Positions 35,903 to 47,763 of a stretch of DNA of 64,000 nt are shown here, piece by piece. The notes beneath the pieces were generated by a model. That model saw only the letters and a program-made list of their open reading frames with translations, made no database searches and was not told where the DNA came from. Numbering within the stretch: the stretch's first letter is position 1; the number at the start of each line of letters is the position of its first letter. The DNA lies in NCBI GenBank assembly GCA_030490835.1, contig CM059975.1:36488133-36552132 (forward strand), given 5' to 3'. Both the position numbers and the translations under genes were made by a program. Source of the DNA: Annona cherimola. Lineage: Eukaryota; Streptophyta; Magnoliopsida; Magnoliales; Annonaceae.

Positions 35903-37665
35903 TATTGGAAATATGTGGAAAACAAGCTAAATCTATGTTTTGATGATTAACAAATCAATTTGAGTAAGTCTTGGCTACTAACATGTTTGTGGAAGTGTTT
36001 AAGGTTATAAGCTTGAAGAAAATAGAGCATGAAAGGATAAGTCGATTTCCAAGTCGACTCCAAGATCGACTTCAAAGTGCCAAAACTGTCCAGAGTTGAA
36101 ATTGGGAGAAGAACAGGTGAAGTCGCAAGCCAAGTCGACTCCACTTGCGACTTGGGAAGCCAAGTCGCAGACGAAGTCGACTCCAGCATCGACTTCAAAC
36201 GGGAAAATCTGTCTAGAGTTGAAACCGAGATCCGGGAGTGCCGAAGTAGCACCCCAAGTCGACTCCGCATGCGACTTGGGCGAAGTCACAGACCAGGTCG
36301 ACTCCGGCATCGACTTCGATCGGGCAGAAGAGAAATTTCAGAAGACAAGTTTGAATTAAATTGATTCCATGACAAACTTGAGAGAGGATGAAGATCAAAT
36401 CAACTTAGAAGTTCAAACTGAAACATATGAAGATTAATCCAAGTCCAAAAGCAAGATGCATAAACTCAATCATTCAAATCAAAGAACTTGCTCATAAATA
36501 CAAGAATCAAGATTCATGGACTCAAGGCTTGCAAAGAGAACAAACAGGATTGATGATACAATGGTCCAAAGAGAAATAAATCAAGAAGACATGAAGGAGT
36601 TCAGGCAAGCAAAAAGCATTCCAAGATTCAAGCACTCAAGAACTGAAGATTTCAAGTTCGTTAAGCAAGATGTCAAGGTGAAGTCGCACCCGAAGTCGAC
36701 TCCACCTGCGACTTGGGTCAAGTCGAAGACCAAGTCGACCCGACCTGGAACTTGAAGTCGCGGACTTAGGCGAAGTCGCACCCGAAGTCGACTCTATCTG
36801 CGACTTGGGTGAAGTCGCACCCGAAGTCGACTCCACCTGCGACTTGGGATGCAACGGTCGGAAAATATTCGAACGTTGGCGCATTTAATGCGCGCCACCT
36901 ACTTCCAAATGTTCGGATTCCCTCCACAATTATAAAAGGCATTCAATGTGAACGAGGGATAAAGCTAAAGTCATTGAATGAGCATAACTCCCATCCTTAA
37001 GAGCATGAAGTGATCAAGCCAACTTTGAGAAGAAGAACTTCGCTTTCAAATTGCAAGAGCTTAACTGCTGATTCTTCAAAGCCATTACTACAAGTTCTTC
37101 TCTGCGCCAAACTGTTTCTACACAACTGTAAAGTGTAGTTTCTTTTATTATTTCTTTTGTTGTATTGAACTTGATTTAGCTTGGGTAGCTAAGATCAAGT
37201 AAAAGCAAAGTAGTGTGTGATTGGAGTGGAACTCATCACCTACTTATGCTGTGTTGTTGATGCCCCCTAGAGCTGGAATCTAGAAGAGAGCAAGAGGCTC
37301 TGGTTGTTGATGCCCCCTAGAGCTGGAATCTAGAAGAGAGCAAGAGGCTCTGGTTGTATATGCCCCCTAGAGCTAGAATCTAGAAGAGAGTAGAGACTCT
37401 AGTTGTATTCGTGGAATACAATAGTGGAACCCAAGTCACAAGGAGTGTGAGCTTAGAAGAGTGGAGTAGGGAGGTTGCCCGAACCACTATAAAATCTTGT
37501 GTGTCTATTTATCTTTCTGCACTCTACTTTATATTGCTCTCCATTTCGTTTCTTCATTAAGGGGACTAGATTAATCCGGGGTAAAGTTTTTGTTTAAGTT
37601 GTAATTTTTTAATTACCCAATTCACCCCTCCCCTCTTGGGTTTTGCCATCAACTCGGGACCAACA
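35903..37665 (+). mobile_element. LTR-like element, family A, complete copy nested in the long LTR
   Basis: It starts TATTGGAAATATG (the copy at 47764 starts TGTTGAAAACATG on its strand) and ends GGGACCAACA. It is flanked by AGTTT (35898-35902) and GGTTT (37666-37670), a 5-bp duplication with one change. A TATA box lies at 36931. It has several inverted modules with AAGTCGCA / GTCGAC / TGCGACTT (36117-36320 and 36680-36845) and a 50-bp motif in three tandem copies at 37258-37406. No coding capacity or primer site was seen. It is a solo LTR of an unidentified element, possibly Ty1/copia. Confidence 0.8.
37258..37406 (+). repeat. 50-bp tandem triplication inside the family A LTR
   Basis: Three consecutive units start TGATGCCCCCTAGAGCTGGA (the third is slightly changed). 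The other two copies of the LTR have this unit once. Confidence 0.9.
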
Positions 37666-38603
37666 GGTTTATATTAATGATATTTTGAGACTTGATATGT
37701 CTCCTTTGCCTAAGTATTTATGTTGTTTTGGACATAAAACGTCCACTAGCAACCGACGATTTCAAGTAATGGCCATGAACATTGAAAATGTTCATATAAG
37801 ATTTAAGAGAACTCATCATCAAAGGTAAAATGTGTATGTTTTGCCTAAACAAGCCCAGGCGTGGCTTGTAAATGATTTTAAGAATGAATGCTTTATGAAA
37901 ACATTCAAGGACATGGAATTGTCCTCATAAACAAAGGATTTCACGATGATATTTTAGGACATATACATGTCCTCAAGAATAAGGTATTCCCGATATTTAT
38001 GAAAAAGGTTTTCAAGAAACTTTGCCCTAAAGATAAAATGCTTGCTTACTGAGTTGTCACTCACATTTTGTTTTCCCAAACCATAGACAAATACCGGGAA
38101 ACTCGAGGAAATGCAACTCTAAGCAATGAAGTAAGGCACGAGATGATAGCCAGATAGGCTATAAGAAATGGGAAAGCATAAATATGCTAAGGTATGATAA
38201 TGGATATATGAACTTAATTAGAATTTTAAATTTTATATGATTTAATGATTGAATGTATGAATGTATGGATGTAAAATGTGATGATTTTATCAAGGAGACT
38301 TTTGCTGTAGAAAAGTATGATGAGAGGTTATAAATGAAATATAAAATATATTACAAGTGTATTGTCACTTATATGATATATGATGTTGATTGTAAAGAAA
38401 TGATTGATGAATAATGAAGTAAAATATAGAATGATGAACGATATAAAATGTAAAAATGTGAATGATGATGAATAAAAAAAATTTAGACGAGTTCAGATTT
38501 AGAACCCGCTACGTGATTAGGGCAACAATCATGATTCACATTTACCAATCAATAAGGTCTTGAGGTAAGGAAGTGATGTCTCGGTTCGGGGCGCCACAAC
38601 AGG

Positions 38604-40260
38604 CAAACCAAGAGGCAGAAGTTGTTGACATTCTTTGCATCACATTCCAATTCCACTAAAGTTAGCACTATTGTAACATGGGAATTTGAGCAAGCTAAAC
38701 GCAGAAGAGAGCTTGCTAAGACGATTATTCTAGATGAAGAACCGCTCAAAATTGTGGACCATGAGGTATGAAGGAGATTTGTTCATATGTTGCAATCATA
38801 GTTAAATGGGTTACTAGACCAAAAATTGCAACTGATTGTTTTGCAATTAATGAAGACGAAAAGAAAAAGTTGAAAAAGATCTTTGCAAGTAAGATCCAAA
38901 GGGTGTGTCTAACTACAGAATTGTGGACATCTATTTGAAATGATGGTTACATGTGTCTCACAATGTACTACATTGATGATCAATGGAAGTTACCAAAGAA
39001 AATTATTAACTTTTTCATGCTTCCACCTCCACACATTAGTGTGCCAAGTGGTTGAAGATTGTTTGCTGGGTTAAGGTTTGAATAAAATCACCACTTTGAC
39101 TATAGACAATGCATCTACAAATGATGTTGCTTTGAAAATTCTTAAAAAAAATATTAGTGAAGAGAGGATTTTTAATATGTAAGGGTGAATATTTTCATGT
39201 GTGTTATGTTGTTTATATTGTTAATTTTATTGTGAAGGTCAGGATCAATAAAGTTAGTGAATCAATAAGTAGAATTTGAAGATATGTAAGATTTATTAGA
39301 GGCTCTTCACAAAGAGAACATAGTTTTAAAGTATATTATCTAAAATAAAGAATCACTTCTATGATTGGGTTGTGCATGGATGTGCCTACAAGGTGGAATT
39401 CTACTTGATGTTTGAAAAGGCTTTGAAATATCAAAAGGTTTTTTATCGATTGATGTTGTTTGATATTGCATTTGCTAAAAAAGATACTCCTACTGGTAGT
39501 GATTGGAGAGTTGGCAAAGCCTCGTGTTCTTTTTTGGAGAAGTTTTATAATGTGACAAATACATTATCTAGGACTTTATATGCTACCTCACCTCTTTACA
39601 TAGATGAGATTCATAAGATTTTTTTTTACCAAAGAGATTAATAAGATTGAAACATTGTTGTTGAATTATTCCACAAAAAGATTTTGTCCTTAGAGATATG
39701 TCTAGAAAAATAAAGAAATTTTTTTATAAGTATTGGGGCAATTTTGACAAGATAAATGTGTGGTTGTTGATTGCAAATGTCTTAGATCCAAGATGTACAA
39801 TGAAGTTTATCAAATTTTGTTATTCACAGGTATGTAATGTTGAAAAGTTTAAGAGAGATCATGTCCAATGTAAAATTCGAGTTTGGAACCCTTTCAAGGT
39901 TTACAAAGCTAAATTTTCTTCATCAACTAAAAGCAAAGCAGAAGAATCTCAAACACAAACAAAAGAAAAAAAAAACTTTCAAGAGCTGCATATTGAAGTT
40001 CTTAGAGACAAATGAGATAGAAAATAAGAAGACAGAGATTGACCAATATTTGAAAGAGCATGTAATAGTGGAGGATGATAGTTTTGACATCTTAGAATGG
40101 TGGAAAATAAACACATACAAGCATAAGTATTGTCTCATATGGCATATGATCTTCTTGTTATTTCTGTGTCTACCGTTGCGTCTAAATCAGCTTTTAACAC
40201 AAGTGGACGTGTGTTTAACCCTTATAGGAGTTCTTTGTCTCTAAGACTTGTGGAAAACTT
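38604..40260 (+). pseudogene. hAT transposase pseudogene, catalytic and dimerisation part
   Basis: Directly after the second ACAGG the frame continues with a K-R-Q-K-L-L-like stretch, W-E-F-E-Q-A-K (about 38680) and I-L-D-E-E-P-L (about 38727). Then, across several frameshifts, come L-T-T-E-L-W-T-S (about 38908), G-Y-M-C-L-T (about 38944), a T-I-D-N-A-S core with catalytic Asp (about 39096), N-V-L-D-P-R (about 39775) and a C-terminal hAT dimerisation region with F-D-I-L-E-W-W-K (about 40083) and a degenerate G-R-V-F-N-P-Y-R-S-S-L-S (about 40206). Domain order is that of Ac-type transposases. Stops and shifts show it is inactive. Confidence 0.85.
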
Positions 40261-41290
40261 AATTTGTACTCAAGATTAAATGAGAACAAAGCCAAAGACA
40301 AATGATTTTGAAGAGGATGCAAAGGAACTAACTACAAACGCAATAAGTAACTTAATTTGTTTGAACTTTGTTTCTTTTACTATGATACAAATGATTTGCT
40401 TAGACTCAATTAACTTCTATCTTGGTTATTGCAGCCATTAAAAATGATAAAGCCGGAGATGGTCCTTTTGTAGACATAAAGGTTTGATTATTACTTTTTT
40501 ACAATGTTAAGTTTCTTTTATATATTTATTATTAGATTAAATTTTGATTTTTCAAGGAAAGGACATTGTTATTGATGGATGAACATGTGAAAAGGCGAGT
40601 GGATGAGATCAACAAGGATATAATTGTTTCGTGGTGTGAGACAATGAGGACGGTATGTGTGTTTGTTAGACTTTATACTTGCTTAACTTTGAGACAAATT
40701 TATATGCATGTTCAACTTTGACTTATTTATGTGCGGTTTCACTGAATGTAAGTTTAACTTTAAGGCTTCTTTACGTTAATATCATTTTATTGAATATATA
40801 TATATTCAATTATATAACTTTTGAATGTGGATATGATCTATTTGGATGTGTATTGAGTTTTTATGACTTGTTTATGGGATATAATCTTTCTTTCCTGATT
40901 ACATAGGTGTCCGTCAACATCTTTGGGAATATTCCTCAACAAATTATGAAGCATTATCGATGAAGTTTGCTCTTTTAAGGTAGTGAATATTATCATTTTG
41001 CATTATTACAGTTTTAATTATAATTCAAAATTTTACAACTATACTATTTTTGTTGAAGGTGCATATATACATTTGGTATTTTGCAAAGTCAAGTCGTAAT
41101 GAAATCATCAAAAAGTTATGATCTACTAACACTTTCTTATAGCAATTAATTTTTCTTGTGCCAAATAATAAATGTTGAAATTTTTTAACTATTAAACTTA
41201 GCATATATGTGATTCTATGTTAATAAGCATATAAATTCTTGAACCTATAACATTTTGACTCGAATTTTCAACCCACCTTGTTGTCCTGAA
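40261..41290. other. Flank downstream of the hAT pseudogene; no gene recognised
   Basis: AT-rich sequence with two short purine-rich pieces (40437-40480 and 40557-40650) that look exon-like but match nothing I know. The right terminal inverted repeat of the hAT element was not found. Confidence 0.4.
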
Positions 41291-41299
41291 ACCAACCCC

Positions 41300-42295
41300 T
41301 CCTAGCATTCCATCGAATGAACCTCATTCTTTTGGCAGAAGTGGATACTTTGCTGCGGAGTCGTTATCAGACTTTCAGTTTGTTTGGTGACAATTTGTTG
41401 CAAGCGGCCCAACCCATGAGAAGCGCTTTCTACGTTGTTCTCGTGGGAAGCATCATCTCCACCGTCAATTTTCAATAGATGGCTAGAATGAAGTGGGGTA
41501 TTTTGGGGAGCTTGAAAAATGTAAGGGAGGCAGGGAAACAAAGGTTGCCTACTCGCCTGCTCGGTTCCGTGGGTTATCAGCTTCAATGGAGAAATCATCA
41601 GCTTCAATGGAGAAATCATGTGTGTTTGCTAGTCGATTTTTGGCCGGGAGAGATGGGTTTGTTTCGCTGATCAGGGGACGCCATAGGTTGGAGTTGCCAG
41701 ACCTGCGATGCTTTCTGTTGACGGATTTCAGAGAACTCACTGGATTCTATTGATGGTTTTTCTGTTAGATGCAGATCGATGGTTTTAGTGGAGGATTGCC
41801 GGATTTCGGTGGATCATGGCCTGTTGCCAGTTGGCCGTGGAAGATTAATGAATTTTTTCTTCTTCTTCATTGTCGGTGGGTTTGGATTTTTTGGCAAATC
41901 TAGAGTTAGCATTGGAGAGGACGAATCTATTATGGCTTCCCCATTAGACATCGGATTGATGGATTAGATTTTTGGATGATAGCCGATGTAGATCGAATCT
42001 GGCTTGGATTGTGCAGCCTTGGCTGCCTTGTGCGAAAGATGAGTGATGGAGAAGATCGATGCAGCCATAGCTGCTGCGTCATTTTCTGGCTCTTTCTGGC
42101 AAGAGACGAGCTTTTCTTCTTTCATTGGCTTAAAACGCAAGGCAACCCACGCGTTTGGAAAGTTCTCTACAGCCATGACTCGTTCTGTTTCGGGAAGGAT
42201 GGAGGAGATGGAGCACTAAAATTAGTGCTCCAGCGAGTGCATCCAAAATGTTGCACATGCGTTTTGGTGCTCCGATAGTGTATCAAAAATGTTAC
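41300..42295. other. GC-rich gene-like segment of unknown origin
   Basis: About 1 kb of GC-rich DNA bordered by AT-rich repeats. Open frames exist on both strands (41493-41753 +, 41302-41619 -) without recognisable motifs. It includes a 21-bp tandem duplication (CAGCTTCAATGGAGAAATCAT, 41578-41619). Its right edge (GATGGAGCAC ... GTGCTCCAGCG) resembles the right edge of the GC-rich segment at 17690-17755 inside the Mutator-like element, which suggests a shared repeat family. Confidence 0.35.
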
Positions 42296-44007
42296 ACATG
42301 CAACTTGATTATTGAACTATCTTAACCACAAAAGCAAGTCTAATCAAATTTATCATTTTCGAGTTTGGTTATATTTTCTAAAAAATTCAAAATTAAATCA
42401 AAATAATAAATTTATTACATTTATAATTAATACCTATTGTTAAATTAATAATTGAATATTGATTTAATTTGTTTAAATTAATACCTATTGTTGTTTAAAA
42501 TTTATTATTTTACCTTGAATTATAATCAAAGATTAAAAAATTAATGTTGATATAAACTTTATTTTGATTTGCAAAAATTTTATAACAAAAGAGGATGAGC
42601 GATATAATTTTTGCTATTAAAAATGTAAATATCTTTCGTTTAAATTTAATGCCTTCGGGTAAGAAATTTAAAATATTATTAACTAATATATAAATATAAT
42701 ATTTAATTATAAACTCAAACACTATATGATTTTTCTGTAAAAATGTTCTAGTATTAATTCATAAGGTCTAAATTATTTGATTGAATCCAGTGAACCAAAT
42801 TATTTCGTATTTTTGTGTTAAGTGAACTACATCATAGTGATCTTCGTTTTAAATTAATTTATAAGATTTCTCTTTAATACATAATTTTATATTGATTTAA
42901 TGCAATTATAGTTAATATGTATTTTTCAAAATTTATTGATTTGAAATTTAAATGAGCAATTGGAGAGAGGAGTGAATATTAAGGGTTACCGCATATTTAA
43001 CTCTTCATATCGAAAAAAATATTACAACGAAAATGCATATACCATTATTCTTAAATCAATACGAACTGGTCACATATATTTATATTATTAAAGTTAAATT
43101 ATAGTTATATATAATTTAAATAAAAATAATTTATTACAATTTTATTTTTAAAAAATCATATATAATAATTGTTATAGTTTTATATATTTATGTGTCTTTA
43201 TATTATTAAATTTAAATTAATTATTATATTTAATTATAGCTTTATCTATTTATTTAATTCTAAAGTTCTACTTATATTCTTGCTTTCATGGACGATCTCG
43301 AAGATACAAATAGTAGTGAATATTGCCATGAAATGATGAAAAAGATTTGATTTTGCCGGCTATTTGGCACTTATAAATCTTGAAAAAAATTCAGCGATTT
43401 GATTATAGACTCCGCTTCTTATCAAGTTGAAACTAATTAAAATGAAACTTTACTTCGGTTTAATAAAAAATAATAGTAAAATAAAGTTTAAACAAAAAAA
43501 TGTTAATAGCAAAGAACAAAACAAAAATACAGTCAATAAACAAAAAAGTTTAAAAAAAATAGTGAAGTAACAAAATCAAGCAAGATTAAAAATATTTTGT
43601 TGAAAAAATGTTAAAACAAAAAAGCTGAAAACATTAAAAATAAAAACCGCTTTTTAAAAAAAGTTCAAAAGGAAAAACGTTAAAACCAAAAGAAGAAGAA
43701 GAAGCATTGAAAAACCACGTAAAAAAAAAAAGAAAAGAAAAGAAAATAACCTCCAGGAGAAACAAAAAAAAGGGATGTTCAAAAGAAATAAAAAGAAAAA
43801 TTTAAAACTAAAGTTTGGATCTAAACCGAGAAAAACAAAAGGTTCAATAATTTAAAAAAATAATAATAATGGCAAAACGAAAAAAACGTTAAAAAAGAAA
43901 AGCTGAAAACTTTTTAAAAAAAAAAAGTAAAATCAAGAGCGTGGAAGAAAATAGTTTAGAAAAATAAAAATTAACTGTAAAAACTGTTTAAAAAGTAGAA
44001 GTAATTT
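42296..44007. other. AT-rich, then A-rich, gene-free DNA flanking the satellite
   Basis: 42300-43300 is AT-rich without genes. 43440-43990 is strongly A-rich on the plus strand, with recurring GTTAAAACAAAAAAGCTGAAA-like phrases, probably a decayed tandem repeat. Confidence 0.5.
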
Positions 44008-46163
44008 CATCGGGTTTCCAAAAATGAATATTTTGTTTTTCAAAAATATGTGTCACGCAGGCATTCAAAAAATGAATATTTTGTTTTATAAAATATATCT
44101 GCGTCCCGCGAGCTTACAAAAATGAATGTTTTGTTTATCTAAAATATATACGTATCCCGCGAGTGTCCAAAAATGAATATTTTATTTTTTCTAAATTTAT
44201 ACGTGTCCCACGGGCGTCCAAAAATGAATATTTTGTTTTCTAAAAATATATGTGTCCTGCGGGGCTCCAAAAATGAATGTTTTGTTTTTTCTAAAACATA
44301 TACGTATCCCGCGGGCATCCAAAAAATTAATATTTTGTTTTTCTAAAATATATAAGTGTCCCGCGGGCATCCAAAAATGAATATATTTTTTAAAAATATA
44401 TATATATATATGTGTCCCGTGGGCCTCCAAAATGAACGTTTTGTTTTTCTAAAATATATAGGTGTCTCGCGGGTGTCCAAAAACTGAATATTTTATTTTT
44501 CTAAAATAAATACATGTCCCGCGAGCGTCCAAAAATGAATATTTTATTTTTCTAAAAATATATATGTCCCGCGGGCCTCCAAAAATAACTGTTTTGTTTT
44601 TCTAAAATATATACGTGTCCCGCGTGCGTCCAAAAAATGAATATTTTATTTTTCTAAAATATATACGTGTCCCGTTGGCGTCCAAAAATGAATATTTTAT
44701 TTATAAAAAATATATATGTCCCGCGGGCCACCAAAAATAAATGTTTGTTTTTCTAAAATATTTACATGTCCCGCGGGCATCCAAAAATGAATATTTTATT
44801 TTCTAAAAATATATATGTGTCTCCCGGGCCTCCAAAAAATAAATATTTTATTTTCTAAAAATATATATGTGTCCCGCAGGCCTCCAAAAATGAATATTTT
44901 GTTTTCTAAAAATATATATATGTCCCGCGAGCCTTCAAAAATGAATGTTTTGTTTTTTCTAAAATATGTACATGTCCCACGGGCATCCAAAAAACGAATA
45001 TTTGGTTTTTCTAAAATATATACATGTCCAGCGGGGGTCTAAAAATAAATATTTTACTTTCTAAAAATATATATGTGCCTCGTGGGCCTCAAAAAATGAA
45101 TGTTTTGTTTTTCTAAAATATGTACGTGTCCCGCGGGCGTCCAAAAAATGAATATTTCATTTTTCTAAAATATATACGTGTCCCGTGCGCGTCCAAAAAT
45201 AAATATTTTATTTTCTAAAAATATATATGTGTCCCGCGGGCGTTCAAAAATGAATATTTTATTTTCTAAAATATATATACGTGTCCCGTGGGCCTCCAAA
45301 AATGAATGTTTTCTTTTTCTAAAATATATACATGTCTCGCGGGTATCGAAAAAACGAATATTTAGTTTTTCTAAAATATATACATGTCCCGCAGGCATCT
45401 AAAAATAAATATTTTATTTTCTAAAAATATATATGTGCCTCGCGGGCTTCAAAAAATGAATGTTTTGTTTTTCTAAAATATATACGTGTCCCTTGGGCAT
45501 CCAAAAAATGAATATTTTATTTTTCTAAAATATATACGTGTCCCGTGGGCGTCCAAAAATGAATATTTTGTTTTCTAAAATATATATGTGTGTCTCGCAG
45601 GCCTCCAAAAATGAATATTTTGTTTTTCTAAAATATATATGTGTCCCCCGGGTATCTAAAAATGAATATTTATTTTTCTAAAATATATATCTGTGTCCCG
45701 CGGGCCTCCAAAAATGAATGTTTTGTTTTTCTAAAATATATATATGTCCCCCGGGTTCCAAAAATGAATATTCTGTTTTCTAAAATATATATGTGTCCCG
45801 CGGGCCTCCAAAAATGAATATTTTATTTTCTAAAAATATATATGTGTCCAGCGGGAGTCCAAAAAAGAATATTTTATTTTCTAAAATATATATATATGTG
45901 TCCCGCGGGGCTCCAAAAATGAATGTTTCGTTTTTCTAAAATATATGTGTCCCCCGGATGTCCAAAAATGAATATTTTGTTTACCAAAATATATATATGT
46001 GTCACGCGGGCCTCCAAAAATGAATATTTTATTTTCTAAAAATATATATGTGTCCCGCAGGTGTCCAAAAATGAATATTTTATTTTCTAGAATATATATA
46101 TGTGTCCCGTGGGCCTCCAAAAATGAATGTTTTATTTTTTTAAAATATATACGTGTCCCGCGG
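44008..46163 (+). repeat. Satellite array with CCCGCGGG core, block 1
   Basis: Tandem units of about 50-58 bp have the pattern TCCAAAAATGAATATTTT, then TTTTCTAAAATATATA, then TGTCCCGCGGGC. The 8-bp palindrome CCCGCGGG is the most GC-rich point of an otherwise AT-rich unit. The array continues at 47551 and 49346; the three blocks total about 5.2 kb, which I estimate at 90-100 units. Open frames in either strand here (rich in Y-I-Y-I-F / F-I-F-G) are repeat artefacts. Confidence 0.95.
46156..46163. repeat. Target duplication of the hAT-like element, left (TCCCGCGG)
   Basis: Repeated exactly at 47551-47558. The target is the GC core of a satellite unit. Confidence 0.9.
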
Positions 46164-47550
46164 TAGGGGTGCAACTCGGGTCGGGTTATACCGGGTTGGA
46201 GTGAACCCAAACCCTAAGCCAACCGGGTTGGAGTAAACCCAAACCCAAACCCTAAGAATGTAACTCGGGTTCGGACCGGGTTCGGGTCGGGTTCGCATTG
46301 GTTTTGGTTTGGTTTCGGGTTAGAATTCGGGTTACCAATAAACTATTTTTTTCCAAATTCAGTTGTAATTTAAAAGAAAATTATTGAAATATACATATAT
46401 GTGTTTATGAAGTAAAGCCTTACGCTGAATTCTGCAACATACTTTCAAAGAATTCTATAATATTCTTTGAATGAACTCTACAAGCAATTTTTTAGCATCC
46501 TATAGACACAAATAAATGACAAATTAGTTAGTTTTATGACTAGTTGGTCATTTCTATTTAATAGCTAATGGAAATGACTCAAGTATACCAAATAGAAAAT
46601 GAACATATCATACCAACTTTGTAGTTGAAACTAAACATTATCGTACAAATTGCTAAAATTGAATTCAAACTGAATATTTATCATACAAATTGCTAAAGTA
46701 AAAATTGACCACTTGTTATACCAATAAACTTAAAATATGAATCAAATTTATATTACAATCTGAAATTCAAACTAACAGATTTCTCATGCTAATAGAAAGT
46801 ATAATATGAAATAGATTTATCATGCCGACTCAAATTCAAACATAATTTACATAACAGTTATTCAAAGTAACTAAATCTAAATACATTAAGCATAATGGTT
46901 CAACATTCCAATCTAATTTAAGTGCAATCCAAATTTAAAATGAAAATATAAACAAATATCAAGTTTAAATAAGTTTACATCTACTTTTAAACATATTCAA
47001 ATTTCAAATGAGTTCATGTCTCTAAAGTTTCCAAAAAAACTAAAAAACTATTCGAAGACTTCCAAGTAATTTCTCCCTTGATTTTCATCTGCATTTCTAA
47101 TGTCAAGTTCTTCCTCCTCGATTTACATATTTGAAAATAATATGCATCAACCTAGACGAAAAAAATGCATGCAACTGTTAATAATAAGAAGATAATAATT
47201 ATAAAATATCATCCTAGAAATTAAGTTACCCAAGCATGCTTTGATAATGAAGAAAGAGGTGATTTGTCTAAATTAGAGTTAGTAATGCCTAAAACATGTA
47301 TATATATAGATTAATATCACAAAAAAACATGTATAATTGATGAAAAAATTATATAAACTACACCGGGTTCGGACCGGGTCGGGTTTTGGTACCGGGTTGG
47401 TGCGAACCCGGTTTTGGTTTCGGGTTTCTACGGGTCGGGTTGAAACCGGGTCTATTTTGAAAAAATCTTAAAAATAAAACCCATTTTTGGTTTTGATACC
47501 GGGTCGGGTCGGGCGGGTTCGGACCGACCCGGTACCAAGTTGCACCCCTA
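46164..47550. mobile_element. Non-autonomous hAT-like element inside the satellite
   Basis: The ends TAGGGGTGCAACT and AGTTGCACCCCTA are inverted repeats flanked by TCCCGCGG on both sides. The subterminal regions are rich in CGGGTTCGGGTCGGGTT on the left and right. The 1387-bp interior is AT-rich and has no transposase. It is related to the elements at 27183, 62525 and 63197. Confidence 0.93.
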
Positions 47551-47763
47551 TCCCGCGGGCATCCAAAAAATGAATATTTGGTTTTTCAAAAATATATACA
47601 TGTCCCGCGGGCGTCTAAAAATAAATATTTTATTTTTTAAAAATATATATGTGCCTCGTGTGCCTCAAAAAATGAATGTTTTGTTTTACTAAAATATATA
47701 CGTGTCCCGCGGGCGTCCAAAAAATGAATATTTTGTTTTTCTAAAATATATATGTGTCCCGTG
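47551..47763 (+). repeat. Satellite array, block 2
   Basis: About four units lie between the hAT-like element and the LTR-like element, including the GTGCCTCGTG variant that marks higher-order repeats. Confidence 0.93.

Larger units (their letters stand above)
35714..37975 (+). repeat. Series of ~70-bp units with GGACAT..ATGTCC hairpins
   Basis: Short inverted pairs recur at 35714, 35764, 35813, 35861, 37689, 37730, 37911 and 37959 (for example GGACATATGAATGTCC), separated by AAAGGATTTTATGA-like spacers. The series is interrupted by the nested LTR at 35903-37665. Bases differ between units but the pairing is kept. Confidence 0.75.
31273..38598 (+). mobile_element. Very long solo LTR-like insertion in the hAT gene (host of a nested LTR)
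   Basis: It begins TGTGATACCCAGACTC and ends GGTTCGGGGCGCCACA, with ACAGG duplicated on both sides and the hAT reading frame resuming exactly after the second copy. It is 7326 bp in total, about 5558 bp once the nested element (35903-37665) and its duplicated 5 bp are removed. No gag, pol, primer site or polypurine tract was recognised, so it reads as one LTR. The ends, the recurrent AAGTAAGCAAG phrase (34078, 34317, 34396), a GGACTGCGGTCTATG-like series (35130-35290) and the serial GGACAT..ATGTCC hairpins resemble long LTRs of Tekay/Del-type chromoviruses. That clade call is an inference. Confidence 0.75.

Noticed and set aside
31000..40260. Reading the hAT gene as having a 7.3-kb intron
   Set aside because: The interval has TG..CA LTR-like ends and an exact ACAGG duplication, not GT..AG splice sites, and the frame continues exactly at the duplication.
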